A stretch of 7,550 bases of DNA from Planctomycetota bacterium (GCA_024277285.1 JAJRVM010000156.1:1-7550); one strand, 5' to 3'; positions 1 to 6,442 are shown, numbered from the stretch's first letter. The notes: a model not told the origin generated them from the letters alone. Translations and numbers: made by a program.

Positions 1-212
1 AATGCACGCACCGTCTTGTCGAACTGCTGCTCCGCTTCGTTCAGCTTCAACGGTGGGACCAACGGCTTGTTGGGCGTCTGTTTCGTCGCCGCTTGGGCCG
101 GTTGCGTTTGGGCCGGTTGCGTTTGGGCCGGTTGCGTTTGGGCGCATAAATCGCCGACCCCGATCAGTGTAACCAAGGCGAGCAGGGTAAGCAGTTTCCG
201 TGTCGATGTCAT
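1..212 (-). CDS. Secreted protein of unknown function, N-terminal part only (runs off the left edge)
   Basis: Seventy complete codons are visible, read leftwards from ATG at 212-210. A strong ribosome binding site, AGGAGAAGG (225-217), lies 4 nt before the ATG and settles the start. Residues 1-22 form a Sec-type signal peptide: basic start (TSTRK), hydrophobic LLTLLALVTLIGVG, and probable cleavage after LCA. The Cys is not in a lipobox, because the residue before it is Leu. The mature protein begins with three AQTQP repeats, then a Lys/Pro-rich stretch ending in LKLNEAEQQFDKTVRA at the edge. A secreted start followed by a low-complexity linker and an 'L-x-x-x-E-Q' helix recalls planctomycete secreted proteins of the TIGR03009 kind, but too little is visible to claim that. 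The gene lies 140 bp downstream of the DUF4214-like gene on the same strand, so co-transcription is possible. Existence of the gene is likely; its function is unknown. Confidence 0.8.
   Translation of the reverse strand, partial: MTSTRKLLTLLALVTLIGVGDLCAQTQPAQTQPAQTQPAQAATKQTPNKPLVPPLKLNEAEQQFDKTVRA
93..142 (-). repeat. Three perfect 15-bp tandem repeats coding for AQTQP
   Basis: On the + strand the unit GGCCGGTTGCGTTTG occurs at 96-110, 111-125 and 126-140 without a mismatch, and a few flanking bases on each side continue the pattern. In the leftward gene it is in frame and gives AQTQP AQTQP AQTQP directly after the predicted signal peptide cleavage site. The exact identity of the copies, including third codon positions, points to recent slippage expansion. 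The copy number probably varies between strains. Confidence 0.95.
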
Positions 213-243
213 CAATCCTTCTCCTGACAGCGGGCCGAATGTT

Positions 244-272
244 GAGCGAGATTGTCTCCCGACAAATCGCTC
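244..272 (-). other. Stable hairpin in the leader of the left-edge secreted gene
   Basis: On the minus strand, GAGCGA (272-267) pairs with TCGCTC (249-244). After a small internal loop (T opposite TC), TTGTC pairs with GACAA around a GGGA loop, which fits the GNRA tetraloop pattern. That gives 11 paired bases in 29 nt. It starts 81 nt after the DUF4214-like gene's stop and ends 31 nt before the next start codon. No T-run follows, so it is not a typical intrinsic terminator. It could be an mRNA processing or stability element, or a protein-binding dyad. The pairing is seen directly; any role is inference. Confidence 0.5.
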
Positions 273-352
273 GCGATCCACCGGGTTCGTTGTGGAAGTA
301 ACCGATAGAGGGAATACACGTCTACCTGACTTGTTTGCAGGGCCCGACGGCC

Positions 353-1948
353 TCAAGTCCCTTGGAAGACCTGGTTGATATTAGCAATAGCTGTGGAAAT
401 CCCCGACATATCGGGCGCATTGACCAGTTGTCGCTGCTGCACCGTCTGCGTCCACATCGTGCTAAGCGTTTGCAGCGATTGGTTGATTTGCAAGAGTCGC
501 CCATTCAGCTGGGTGGTGGTAATCGTAACGTTCCCTAACTCCATCCGAAATTGAACTAAGAGCACGCGCAAGCTGCGCGCTTGAGCCTGCAGAGAAGGCA
601 CTAACGGCGAAAGAGACAGAAAACGATTGAAGCCCATGACAAACGCATCAACGTTGGCAATCGCTCGATCGGTGTGCGGTATCGCCTGCGCCGCCAATTG
701 CACCGTCGTCGGAGCTTGCACCGGATAGGGCAATTGACAATAAGTCGGTCGATTAATTGCCACAGCGCAACCTGGATTGATTGGCGTGCTACATGTCATA
801 CCAACCAACTGCCCCATGCGCATCATGTTTTGAACGGCATTCTGCCACTGCTGCGCAACCAGTCCCACCTGGCCGGTCCGTTGCATCCCCGCAGTAATCC
901 CCTGGGCCAGTGCACGCAATCGTTGCACCGTTTGCCGCAAGTCGCTCGTCAGCATGCCAATACGAATCGATTGCTGCGATGCCGTCACTTGCGTTTGCAA
1001 GAACTCGATGTCGTGCAACAACTGCATGCTGTCGGCATCAAGCGTGGCTGACGTACGAAACGAACCGACGATTTGAGTGATGTCACTTGTTAATGCCGTA
1101 CTGAGCCGCAAGTATTCGTTGTACGTGACGGCGCTGACCGTTTCGACTACGGGTTGAGTGGGCAGCGGTGGCGTCGGTAACGGTGGCATGGGCAGTGGCG
1201 TCAGCCCCGTCGAGCCCCCCATCGACGAGAAGATCTGCCGGTACCGAGTCAAGTAGACCGTGCTGGTCTGTGTCGGAATGTGCAGCTCGCGCATCTCCTG
1301 CTCGAGCGCCGCCAAGGCGACGCCCACGTCCACAAACGCTTGCCTGTAGGTTGTCGAACCGGCTGGCTTGGCCGATTCCAAGCTGCGACTCGAGTTAACC
1401 AGATTGCGTGCCAAAACCGAAAGCTGGCGGCCCTGTACGGTCCCCCCCAGCTCGTCGTCTAACGCGCCATGCAACAAGTTTGCCGTGGCCACCAACTGGC
1501 CCTCACGCTCAGTCGGCGGCTGCCATGCTGACGGTGGCGGCGGCGTACCAATTCCCTGTGAAACAGCTAAGAAATCCCGCACCGTTTTTTCACGGTTGCC
1601 GATTGATGCATTGTAACTGCCCAACCAACGCTGCAATTCGATTGCCGTCGGCGCGCGATGCAACACGTTATTGAACATCCCCGTGATGAATAAACTCGGG
1701 TTGCGTGAATAGCGATTGAAGTACTCATCCGATGTCATGAATGTGGCCTGGGCGTCCGTCATGGACAGACCCTTCTGGAAACTCCACACCCATTGTGACA
1801 ATTCGTCGGCCGACGGTTCGCGATTCAGAAACGTCCGGTACAGCGTCCGTACAGTGTCGGTCGTGCTGTTGTAAATCTGACCTGATACGCTGCAGCAGAG
1901 CAGCAGCCAGCACAGCAGTGCCGGCAAGAGAGGGGTTCTCCGAACCAT
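353..1948 (-). CDS. Secreted protein with duplicated DUF4214-like N-terminus and long helical C-terminal part
   Basis: 531 residues. GGAGA (1959-1955), 7 nt before the ATG if measured from GGAG, supports the start. Residues 1-23 are a signal peptide (basic MVRR, hydrophobic core, probable cleavage after SVSG). Residues 33-76 and 84-130 look like two copies of one helical unit: YRTFLNREPSADELSQWV matches FNNVLHRAPTAIELQRWL. This R-x-P-[ST]-x-x-E-L-x-x-W pattern resembles the DUF4214 family, found in extracellular and S-layer-like proteins. A Pro-rich linker (135-145) leads to a helical stretch (148-240). A second linker at about 250-266 has PPLP units, followed by a Gln/Leu-rich, mostly helical C-terminal half with probable coiled coils (270-380 and 440-525). 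Three Cys (386, 394, 404) cluster between these halves. No catalytic motif was recognised. Likely exported and structural or adhesive, with function unknown. It lies 283 bp downstream of the sugar porter gene and may have its own promoter. Confidence 0.85.
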   Translation of the reverse strand: MVRRTPLLPALLCWLLLCCSVSGQIYNSTTDTVRTLYRTFLNREPSADELSQWVWSFQKGLSMTDAQATFMTSDEYFNRYSRNPSLFITGMFNNVLHRAPTAIELQRWLGSYNASIGNREKTVRDFLAVSQGIGTPPPPSAWQPPTEREGQLVATANLLHGALDDELGGTVQGRQLSVLARNLVNSSRSLESAKPAGSTTYRQAFVDVGVALAALEQEMRELHIPTQTSTVYLTRYRQIFSSMGGSTGLTPLPMPPLPTPPLPTQPVVETVSAVTYNEYLRLSTALTSDITQIVGSFRTSATLDADSMQLLHDIEFLQTQVTASQQSIRIGMLTSDLRQTVQRLRALAQGITAGMQRTGQVGLVAQQWQNAVQNMMRMGQLVGMTCSTPINPGCAVAINRPTYCQLPYPVQAPTTVQLAAQAIPHTDRAIANVDAFVMGFNRFLSLSPLVPSLQAQARSLRVLLVQFRMELGNVTITTTQLNGRLLQINQSLQTLSTMWTQTVQQRQLVNAPDMSGISTAIANINQVFQGT

Positions 1949-1979
1949 CCGAGTTCTCCGTCATTGGCGAAAAAACCAG

Positions 1980-2008
1980 TATCTAAATCCGTCGCGTGTC
2001 CGTTCCAA
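1980..2008 (-). promoter_or_regulatory. Candidate sigma70-like promoter for the DUF4214-like gene
   Basis: Reading leftwards, TTGGAA (2008-2003) and TAGATA (1985-1980) are separated by 17 bp, ending 31 bp before the start codon. The matches to TTGACA (4 of 6) and TATAAT (3 of 6) are modest, and planctomycete promoters are poorly characterised. The rest of the 283-bp gap (1949-2231) holds no gene. It has only a weak CACTTGAAAGTG dyad (2183-2194) just after the porter stop and an imperfect 15-bp direct repeat (2195-2209 and 2210-2224, 12 of 15 identical). Confidence 0.25.
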
Positions 2009-2231
2009 CTGGCGTGGGGTAATTTACATCAACGAACCGGCAAATGCAAGAGCTGCACGGTTAGGCAAACTAGCAGCCCTCCAGTGACGAAGGGAAACTA
2101 CACAGAACAGGCAAGCCGCGACTCGACATCGGGCACCACAGCGAGCCCGTTTCGTGAGTGGACGTCCGCCTTCGAGATACACCACTTGAAAGTGCTGGAA
2201 TCCCGACGACTGGAAACCCGACTGCCAGGCG

Positions 2232-3668
2232 TCAGTCTCGCCAGCGTTGTTCGATTTCTTCGAGCGTACGGCCTTTGGTTTCAGGCACGTACCGCACCAC
2301 AAATACCAGCGCCACGACGCTCAGGATGCCGTAGAGCCAAAACGGAAATGCGTGGTGGAATCGTTCGATCAACCAGGGGTTCTGGTCCAACATGGGAAAG
2401 GATTGCGAAACCGCAAAATTGGCGGCCCACAAACAGATGGTCGCGATCGCCATGGCACGACCGCGAATCTTCGTTGGAAAGATCTCGGCGAGGATGACCC
2501 AGGTGACCGGTCCCACCGAGAGAGCGAAGCAGGCGATGTAGGTCAGGATGAAGGCCAGGACCCAACCATCCGTCCGATGAAAATACGCCGCGTTCCCCAA
2601 CGCCCCTAAGCTGATCGCCATGCCAAGATAGCCGAAAATCATCAACGGCTTGCGGCCCAGTTTGTCGACACTCCAAATGGCAATCAGCGTAAACCCCATG
2701 TTCACCGCACCGACGATGACCGTCTGCAGCATGGCCACATCGCGTTGAGCCCCGGCAATGGCTTTGAAGATCTGCGGGGCGTAATACAAGAACACGTTGA
2801 TCCCGGTCACCTGTTGCAACACAGCCAAGGCAATGCCGATCACCAGTGCGACGCGCATTCCTGGCGCCAGCAATTGGAGCAGCGAGGCGCTTTCTCGGCT
2901 AATGGCTTTGTTGATCGAAATGTATTCCTTTTGCGCGGCGACACGACCGTTGACACGTTGCAAAATCGCCAATGCTTCATCGCTGCGCGATTGCTTGACC
3001 AACCAACGAGGGCTTTCGGGAACCAGCAACAGCAGTCCCAGCAGCAACACGGCGGGTATCGTCTCCGAACCGAACATCCAGCGCCAGCCGACATGGACAT
3101 TCCACTCGAGATCGCCGGAGCGAACAATGGCGTAGTTCACGAAATAGACCGCGAGCATGCCAAAGACGATTGCCAACTGGTTCAGCGACACCATACGACC
3201 GCGAATCCGTGCCGGCGAGATCTCGGCAATATACATCGGCGACGTCATCGAAGCGGCCCCGACTCCCACTCCCCCAATCGCCCGAAAAACGACGAATACC
3301 CATTGGCGATGCGGCACCGCCGTGCCGATGGCCGAAACAATGAACAGCGCGGCACAAAGCACCAACACTTTCTTCCGGCCAAGATAGTCGCTCAGCACGC
3401 CAGCCATCATGGCACCGACGACGCAACCGACCAAGGCGCTCGACGCCGTCCAGCCCTCTGCGGCCGCAGTCAGGTGGAAATACTGCTTTAGAAACCCGAT
3501 CGCGCCGGCAATCACAGCCGTATCGTAGCCGAACAGCAAGCCGCCGAGCGTCGCAACGAAACAGATCAGCACCAGATACGAGATGCTGCCGCCATCGCGA
3601 AGGTCCTTGCGCGTCTGTGAGTCTGCGCCGTCACAATCCGCGCCGTCAAAGTCTGCATGCGTTGGCAT
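2232..3668 (-). CDS. MFS sugar porter, XylE-like sugar:proton symporter
   Basis: 478 residues with 12 predicted membrane helices in the inner membrane, the usual size for the family. All sugar-porter signatures are present: GGLLFGYDTAVIAGA (42-56), DYLGRKK (94-100), RAIGGVGVG (129-137), PESPRWL (217-223), QQVTGIN (285-291), DKLGRKP (335-341), GPVTWVILAEIFP (386-398) and PETKGRTLEEIE (462-473). From memory of E. coli XylE the match is close. The proton-coupling Asp27 and Arg133 correspond to D49 and R129, and pocket residues Q168, Q288, Q289, N294 and W392 correspond to Q164, Q285, Q286, N291 and W390. XylE Q175 and Q415, however, appear here as M171 and L413, so the substrate may not be xylose. 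The first 28 residues are hydrophilic with an Asp-Gly-Ala-Asp repeat. Translation starts 9 bp after the URO-D-fold gene and is probably coupled to it. Family assignment is very secure; the substrate is not known. Confidence 0.96.
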   Translation of the reverse strand: MPTHADFDGADCDGADSQTRKDLRDGGSISYLVLICFVATLGGLLFGYDTAVIAGAIGFLKQYFHLTAAAEGWTASSALVGCVVGAMMAGVLSDYLGRKKVLVLCAALFIVSAIGTAVPHRQWVFVVFRAIGGVGVGAASMTSPMYIAEISPARIRGRMVSLNQLAIVFGMLAVYFVNYAIVRSGDLEWNVHVGWRWMFGSETIPAVLLLGLLLLVPESPRWLVKQSRSDEALAILQRVNGRVAAQKEYISINKAISRESASLLQLLAPGMRVALVIGIALAVLQQVTGINVFLYYAPQIFKAIAGAQRDVAMLQTVIVGAVNMGFTLIAIWSVDKLGRKPLMIFGYLGMAISLGALGNAAYFHRTDGWVLAFILTYIACFALSVGPVTWVILAEIFPTKIRGRAMAIATICLWAANFAVSQSFPMLDQNPWLIERFHHAFPFWLYGILSVVALVFVVRYVPETKGRTLEEIEQRWRD

Positions 3669-3673
3669 CGGCG

Positions 3674-3680
3674 TCCCCTA
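3674..3680 (-). promoter_or_regulatory. Ribosome binding site of the sugar porter, overlapping the upstream stop codon
   Basis: Reading leftwards, the TAG stop of the URO-D-fold gene (3680-3678) is part of TAGGGGA, whose AGGGGA (3679-3674) is a good Shine-Dalgarno sequence 5 nt before the porter ATG (3668). Ribosomes finishing the first gene would therefore end on the initiation site of the second. This indicates one mRNA and translational coupling. Confidence 0.75.
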
Positions 3681-4982
3681 CGATTTGGCACTATCCCTGA
3701 GCGCATCGAACATCGCCATAATGTTTTCGGTTGGCGTATTCCCTTGGATGTTGTGAATCGAGTTGAAGACCAGCCCGCCACTCTTGTTGAAAATTGCGAT
3801 GCGCGACAGCACTTCGCAATACACCTCATCCGGCTTACCAAAAGCAATGGTTTTTTGCGTATCGACGCCCCCACCCCAGAAGACGATGTTCTGACCGTAT
3901 TTCGCCTTCAGTTCTTCCGGCGCCATGCACGCGGCAGAGCATTGGACCGGGTTCAGAATATCGAAGCCAGCCTCGATAAACTCGGCCACCAAGTCAAACA
4001 CCGAACCGCACGAGTGGATAAACGTCTTCCAATTCGATTTCTCATGGATCAACCCGTTCACCCGCGCGTGAAACGGCTTGTACATCTCGCGGTACGCGTC
4101 GGTCGAAATAAACTGGCCGCGTTGCGTGCCAAAATCGGTACCGGTAATAAATGCAACATCGATCCGATCACCAAAGAAATCGATCAACGTCTGAATGTTC
4201 TGTTCAGCGATTTTGCACTGATGCTCGAACACTTCCAAGACATAATCCTTGCGAATGGCGGTCGAGATGTACCACTCTTCCACGTCGCGGATCCCTTTTG
4301 GGAATTTCAAGAACGGCGCCGGCACCAACGCGATGTCGCCAAACCCGGCTCCGGGGATAATCAGAGTACGACCAACATCAGGCCGTTGGTCCATCCAATC
4401 ACGCATCCGCGCATAGTACGCCATGTCCTCGTCACCCAACAACGTGAACTCTTCCATGTTGTCTTTGGGGTCCAGTTGTTGCTCGTCGATCGGCTCCTGG
4501 CGGACAATCGAATCGAAAAAGTAACCGGTTTTCGGCATGTGCCCGCTCGGCGGCGCCGACATGTCTCCTTGCGGATAGGCATACGTGTCGCCATTGGCAT
4601 CCCGAGTCACGTTGAAATCCTCGGTCACAAGCACCTCGGTCCCATCGTTCAACGTAAATGGCTTCCAGCCCTGTTGCTGGGTGCCGAACATGCTGCACCG
4701 CGGCGCGATCCCGCTCACATCGATGCCCAACGCCTCGCGCAACGCATCGTCAATTTCCCCGAGCACTTGGTACGGTTCGACGACTTTCACTCGATAACTG
4801 TCGTCACCCAACACAGCGCGGCGTAGACGTGACACGGCCGACGCATGAATGCCGGTGACGAAGGTCGAACCAAAGTCGACGCAAACGTGGTCGGGCTGCT
4901 CATGGGCAAGCGTGACTTGCAGTCGCTCGCGACTGGTCATCGAATCGGCAGCAGACGTGGCATCCCCGGCTGATGGGTTCAT
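3678..4982 (-). CDS. Uroporphyrinogen decarboxylase superfamily protein, probable zinc-dependent methyltransferase-like enzyme
   Basis: 434 residues from ATG at 4982. A further in-frame ATG at 5030 would add 16 residues but has no ribosome binding site, whereas GGAGAG (4996-4991) lies 8 nt before 4982. The conserved family start MTSRERL is at residue 15. The fold is the URO-D TIM barrel, cytoplasmic. Visible motifs are VDFGSTFVTGIHASA (35-49), EPYQVLGEID (69-78), HSCGSV (323-328), NPVQCSAACM (345-354), GGGVDTQ (370-376) and HNIQGNTPTENI (410-421). It is not HemE, because the N-terminal PVW-MRQAGRY motif is missing. HxC at 323-325 matches the first two zinc ligands of MtaA/MtbA-type methyltransferases, and His410 sits where those enzymes have the third ligand Cys. 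This points to zinc-dependent methyl or C1 chemistry, but the substrate is unknown and no corrinoid protein is nearby. It is the first gene of an operon with the XylE-like porter, suggesting a role on an imported sugar or related compound. Confidence 0.9.
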   Translation of the reverse strand: MNPSAGDATSAADSMTSRERLQVTLAHEQPDHVCVDFGSTFVTGIHASAVSRLRRAVLGDDSYRVKVVEPYQVLGEIDDALREALGIDVSGIAPRCSMFGTQQQGWKPFTLNDGTEVLVTEDFNVTRDANGDTYAYPQGDMSAPPSGHMPKTGYFFDSIVRQEPIDEQQLDPKDNMEEFTLLGDEDMAYYARMRDWMDQRPDVGRTLIIPGAGFGDIALVPAPFLKFPKGIRDVEEWYISTAIRKDYVLEVFEHQCKIAEQNIQTLIDFFGDRIDVAFITGTDFGTQRGQFISTDAYREMYKPFHARVNGLIHEKSNWKTFIHSCGSVFDLVAEFIEAGFDILNPVQCSAACMAPEELKAKYGQNIVFWGGGVDTQKTIAFGKPDEVYCEVLSRIAIFNKSGGLVFNSIHNIQGNTPTENIMAMFDALRDSAKS

Positions 4983-4990
4983 TTTCGATT

Positions 4991-4996
4991 CTCTCC
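4991..4996 (-). promoter_or_regulatory. Ribosome binding site that decides the start of the URO-D-fold gene
   Basis: GGAGAG, read leftwards, ends 8 nt before ATG 4982. The alternative in-frame ATG at 5030 is preceded by an A/C-rich stretch with no purine-rich match. The shorter protein is therefore preferred. Confidence 0.6.
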
Positions 4997-5039
4997 GTGT
5001 TCGTGATCCGAATAGCCATTGGAGGCTCATAGACGGTAC

Positions 5040-5068
5040 GTGTTATTTTCTGATTTCCAGCGGCTCAA
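5040..5068 (-). promoter_or_regulatory. Weak candidate promoter for the URO-D-fold/porter operon
   Basis: Reading leftwards, TTGAGC (5068-5063) and TAACAC (5045-5040) are 17 bp apart and end 57 bp before the chosen ATG. The -10 match is only 3 of 6. The position is plausible, but the sequence alone does not establish it. Confidence 0.2.
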
Positions 5069-5132
5069 CTCGTCAGGAAACTACCTTGGATTCTAACTGG
5101 ACAACGTCACTTAACCGCCAACGGCGGCCGCT

Positions 5133-5160
5133 CAATGACCAATGACCAATGACCAATGAC
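5133..5160. repeat. Four perfect CAATGAC heptanucleotide repeats
   Basis: CAATGAC occurs four times head to tail (5133-5139, 5140-5146, 5147-5153, 5154-5160) with no mismatch. The copies directly follow a GC-rich hairpin in the intergenic region. Heptanucleotide tandem repeats of this type are known in cyanobacteria (called STRR) and similar short arrays occur in other large genomes. The array is about 150 bp upstream of the URO-D-fold start and 410 bp upstream of the isomerase-fold start. Confidence 0.95.
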
Positions 5161-5415
5161 TCAAACATGCCAAATTCCGAAGCACGAACGCCGTTTGGAA
5201 CGCGACGCTTGACTAGCCAGTCGCAAACGCCGGCGCTCCCAAGAGACGTTCGGTGCGCACCCGGCAATGGGCGTTCGACTTGCGGACGGCAACGGCAGCA
5301 GGCATTTATTGATTCTCCGAGACTTTGTCACGAATTACAACCGGGCGTGATGACGTCTCACCGCGCGGTTGCTTCCTGCTGAAATGCGTTGATTAGCGGT
5401 CCGCTCCGAGGAGAC

Positions 5416-5444
5416 TCGTGAACCGTTGCGATTATGGTTATGAT
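5416..5444 (+). promoter_or_regulatory. Candidate promoter for the Tat-exported isomerase-fold gene
   Basis: TATGAT (5439-5444) matches the TATAAT -10 consensus at 5 of 6 bases. TCGTGA (5416-5421), 17 bp upstream, is a poor -35 box. It would leave a leader of about 120 nt before ATG 5570, containing the small hairpin at 5461-5473. The short dyads at 5360-5413 end just upstream. Confidence 0.25.
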
Positions 5445-5569
5445 GGACAGCGTCCGGTAGCTGCCTTGGGCAGTGAACGGGCATGACACGAACCACCACG
5501 ATGCGTTCTTACCGGCTTGAGCGCCGCCGCCAACGATCGGCATGTTGCCCCTTAGTGAAAGAGAATCTC

Positions 5570-6442
5570 ATGACGAAGTCACGAATCAGTCGTCGCATCG
5601 CGATGCAATGGGGCGCGGGTGCGGCGCTGAGCCTTTCGCCTGCCTTGAAGCTGCTGGCCGCGGACCCGCAACGCAAGTTCAAGATCGGTGCGTGCGATTG
5701 GTCGATGGGTGGTCGATATGATCCGCAGATGTTGGACAAAGCCAAGCAGATCGGATTGGATGGCGTGCAGATCTCCTTTGGCGAGCCGGGCATCGAAAAC
5801 GATTTGCGCAAGCCGAGTGTGCGCCAGGTCTACCTGGACAAGTGCAAGACACTGGGCGTCGAAATCGCGTCGCTTGGATTGGGTGAGCTCAATTCGCGCC
5901 CCTACGCATCCGATCCGGATGCGGAACGATGGGTCGAGGAGTCGATCGATGTCATGCAACAACTGAAGCAGAACATCGCTTTGCTGGCTTTCTTTAGCAA
6001 GGGCGACCTCCGTGACAAACCGCAGGCGCAACAAGAAGTAATACGGCGTCTGAAACGGGTCGCCTCCAAAGCAGAAAAAGCGGGCGTCGTTTTCGGCATC
6101 GAATCGTGGCTCAACGCCGACGACCACATCCGCATCGTCGACGCGATTGACTCGCCCGCCGTGAAAGTCTATTACGACGTTGCCAATTCGACCCTCCGCG
6201 GCTACGACATCTACAAGGAAATCCGCCAACTCGGGCGCGAACGCATTTGCCAAATCCACGTCAAGGAGAACGACTGCTTGCTGGGCAAAGGCAAGATCGA
6301 CTTCCACAAAGTGAAGGCCGCACTGGACGACATTCAATGGAACGGCTGGTTGATCATCGAACGTGCGATGGAGCCGAACAAGACAATGGAAGCATGTTAC
6401 ACGCTGAACCAAGAATTCCTGCGCTCGATTTTCCCCACGTAA
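5570..6442 (+). CDS. Tat-exported sugar phosphate isomerase/epimerase family protein (TIM barrel)
   Basis: 290 residues from ATG 5570, preceded by a modest GAGA site (5561-5564). An earlier in-frame ATG (5483) would put 29 Arg-rich residues before the export signal and is rejected. Residues 1-31 look like a twin-arginine signal: SRRIAM (7-12), hydrophobic core WGAGAALSLSPALKLL, then AADP at probable cleavage. The mature part is a xylose isomerase-like TIM barrel (Pfam AP_endonuc_2) starting FKIGACDWS. The four metal ligands usual in this family appear complete: E178 (FGIES), D203 (YYDVANS), H230 (QIHVKEND) and E264 (IIERA). Relatives isomerise or epimerise sugars, inosose or hydroxypyruvate; some planctomycete members are annotated only by fold. 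Export would place it in the periplasm, so free sugars rather than phosphosugars are the likelier substrates. It is transcribed divergently from the URO-D-fold/porter operon. Family and export signal are well supported; the reaction is unknown. Confidence 0.92.
   Translation: MTKSRISRRIAMQWGAGAALSLSPALKLLAADPQRKFKIGACDWSMGGRYDPQMLDKAKQIGLDGVQISFGEPGIENDLRKPSVRQVYLDKCKTLGVEIASLGLGELNSRPYASDPDAERWVEESIDVMQQLKQNIALLAFFSKGDLRDKPQAQQEVIRRLKRVASKAEKAGVVFGIESWLNADDHIRIVDAIDSPAVKVYYDVANSTLRGYDIYKEIRQLGRERICQIHVKENDCLLGKGKIDFHKVKAALDDIQWNGWLIIERAMEPNKTMEACYTLNQEFLRSIFPT

Larger units (their letters stand above)
4983..5569. other. Divergent intergenic region between the URO-D-fold/porter operon and the exported isomerase-fold gene
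   Basis: 587 bp without a convincing gene. Short open frames on both strands here lack ribosome binding sites and recognisable protein features. The region holds a 5-bp-stem hairpin CCGCC-AAC-GGCGG (5115-5127), the four CAATGAC repeats (5133-5160) and a run of short dyads at 5360-5413. A hairpin CTGCC-TTG-GGCAG (5461-5473) lies nearer the rightward gene. Both divergent promoters must lie here unless transcription enters from outside. No regulator gene is in view. Confidence 0.7.

Noticed and set aside
1..212. Lipoprotein signal in the left-edge protein
   Set aside because: The only Cys near the cleavage site follows Asp-Leu, not the small residue a lipobox needs.
2745..3491. A 248-codon + strand open frame inside the sugar porter gene
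   Set aside because: It is antisense to an unmistakable MFS transporter, and its translation is polar and domain-free.
3657..4826. A 389-codon open frame on the + strand across the URO-D-fold gene
   Set aside because: It lies fully antisense to a gene with clear family motifs. Its translation is Arg/His-rich without recognisable domains, as expected for a shadow frame in a GC-rich gene.
3678..5030. Heme-pathway uroporphyrinogen decarboxylase (hemE)
   Set aside because: The protein has the fold but lacks the N-terminal MRQAGRY motif. It has HxC and sits beside a sugar porter, unlike hemE.
5133..5160. CRISPR array
   Set aside because: The repeats are 7 bp, directly adjacent and without spacers. 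The two 15-bp arrays likewise have no spacers and are in coding frames.
5579..6412. A 277-codon open frame on the minus strand across the isomerase-fold gene
   Set aside because: It is antisense to a gene with an intact export signal and metal site, has no recognised motif and is explained by codon bias.
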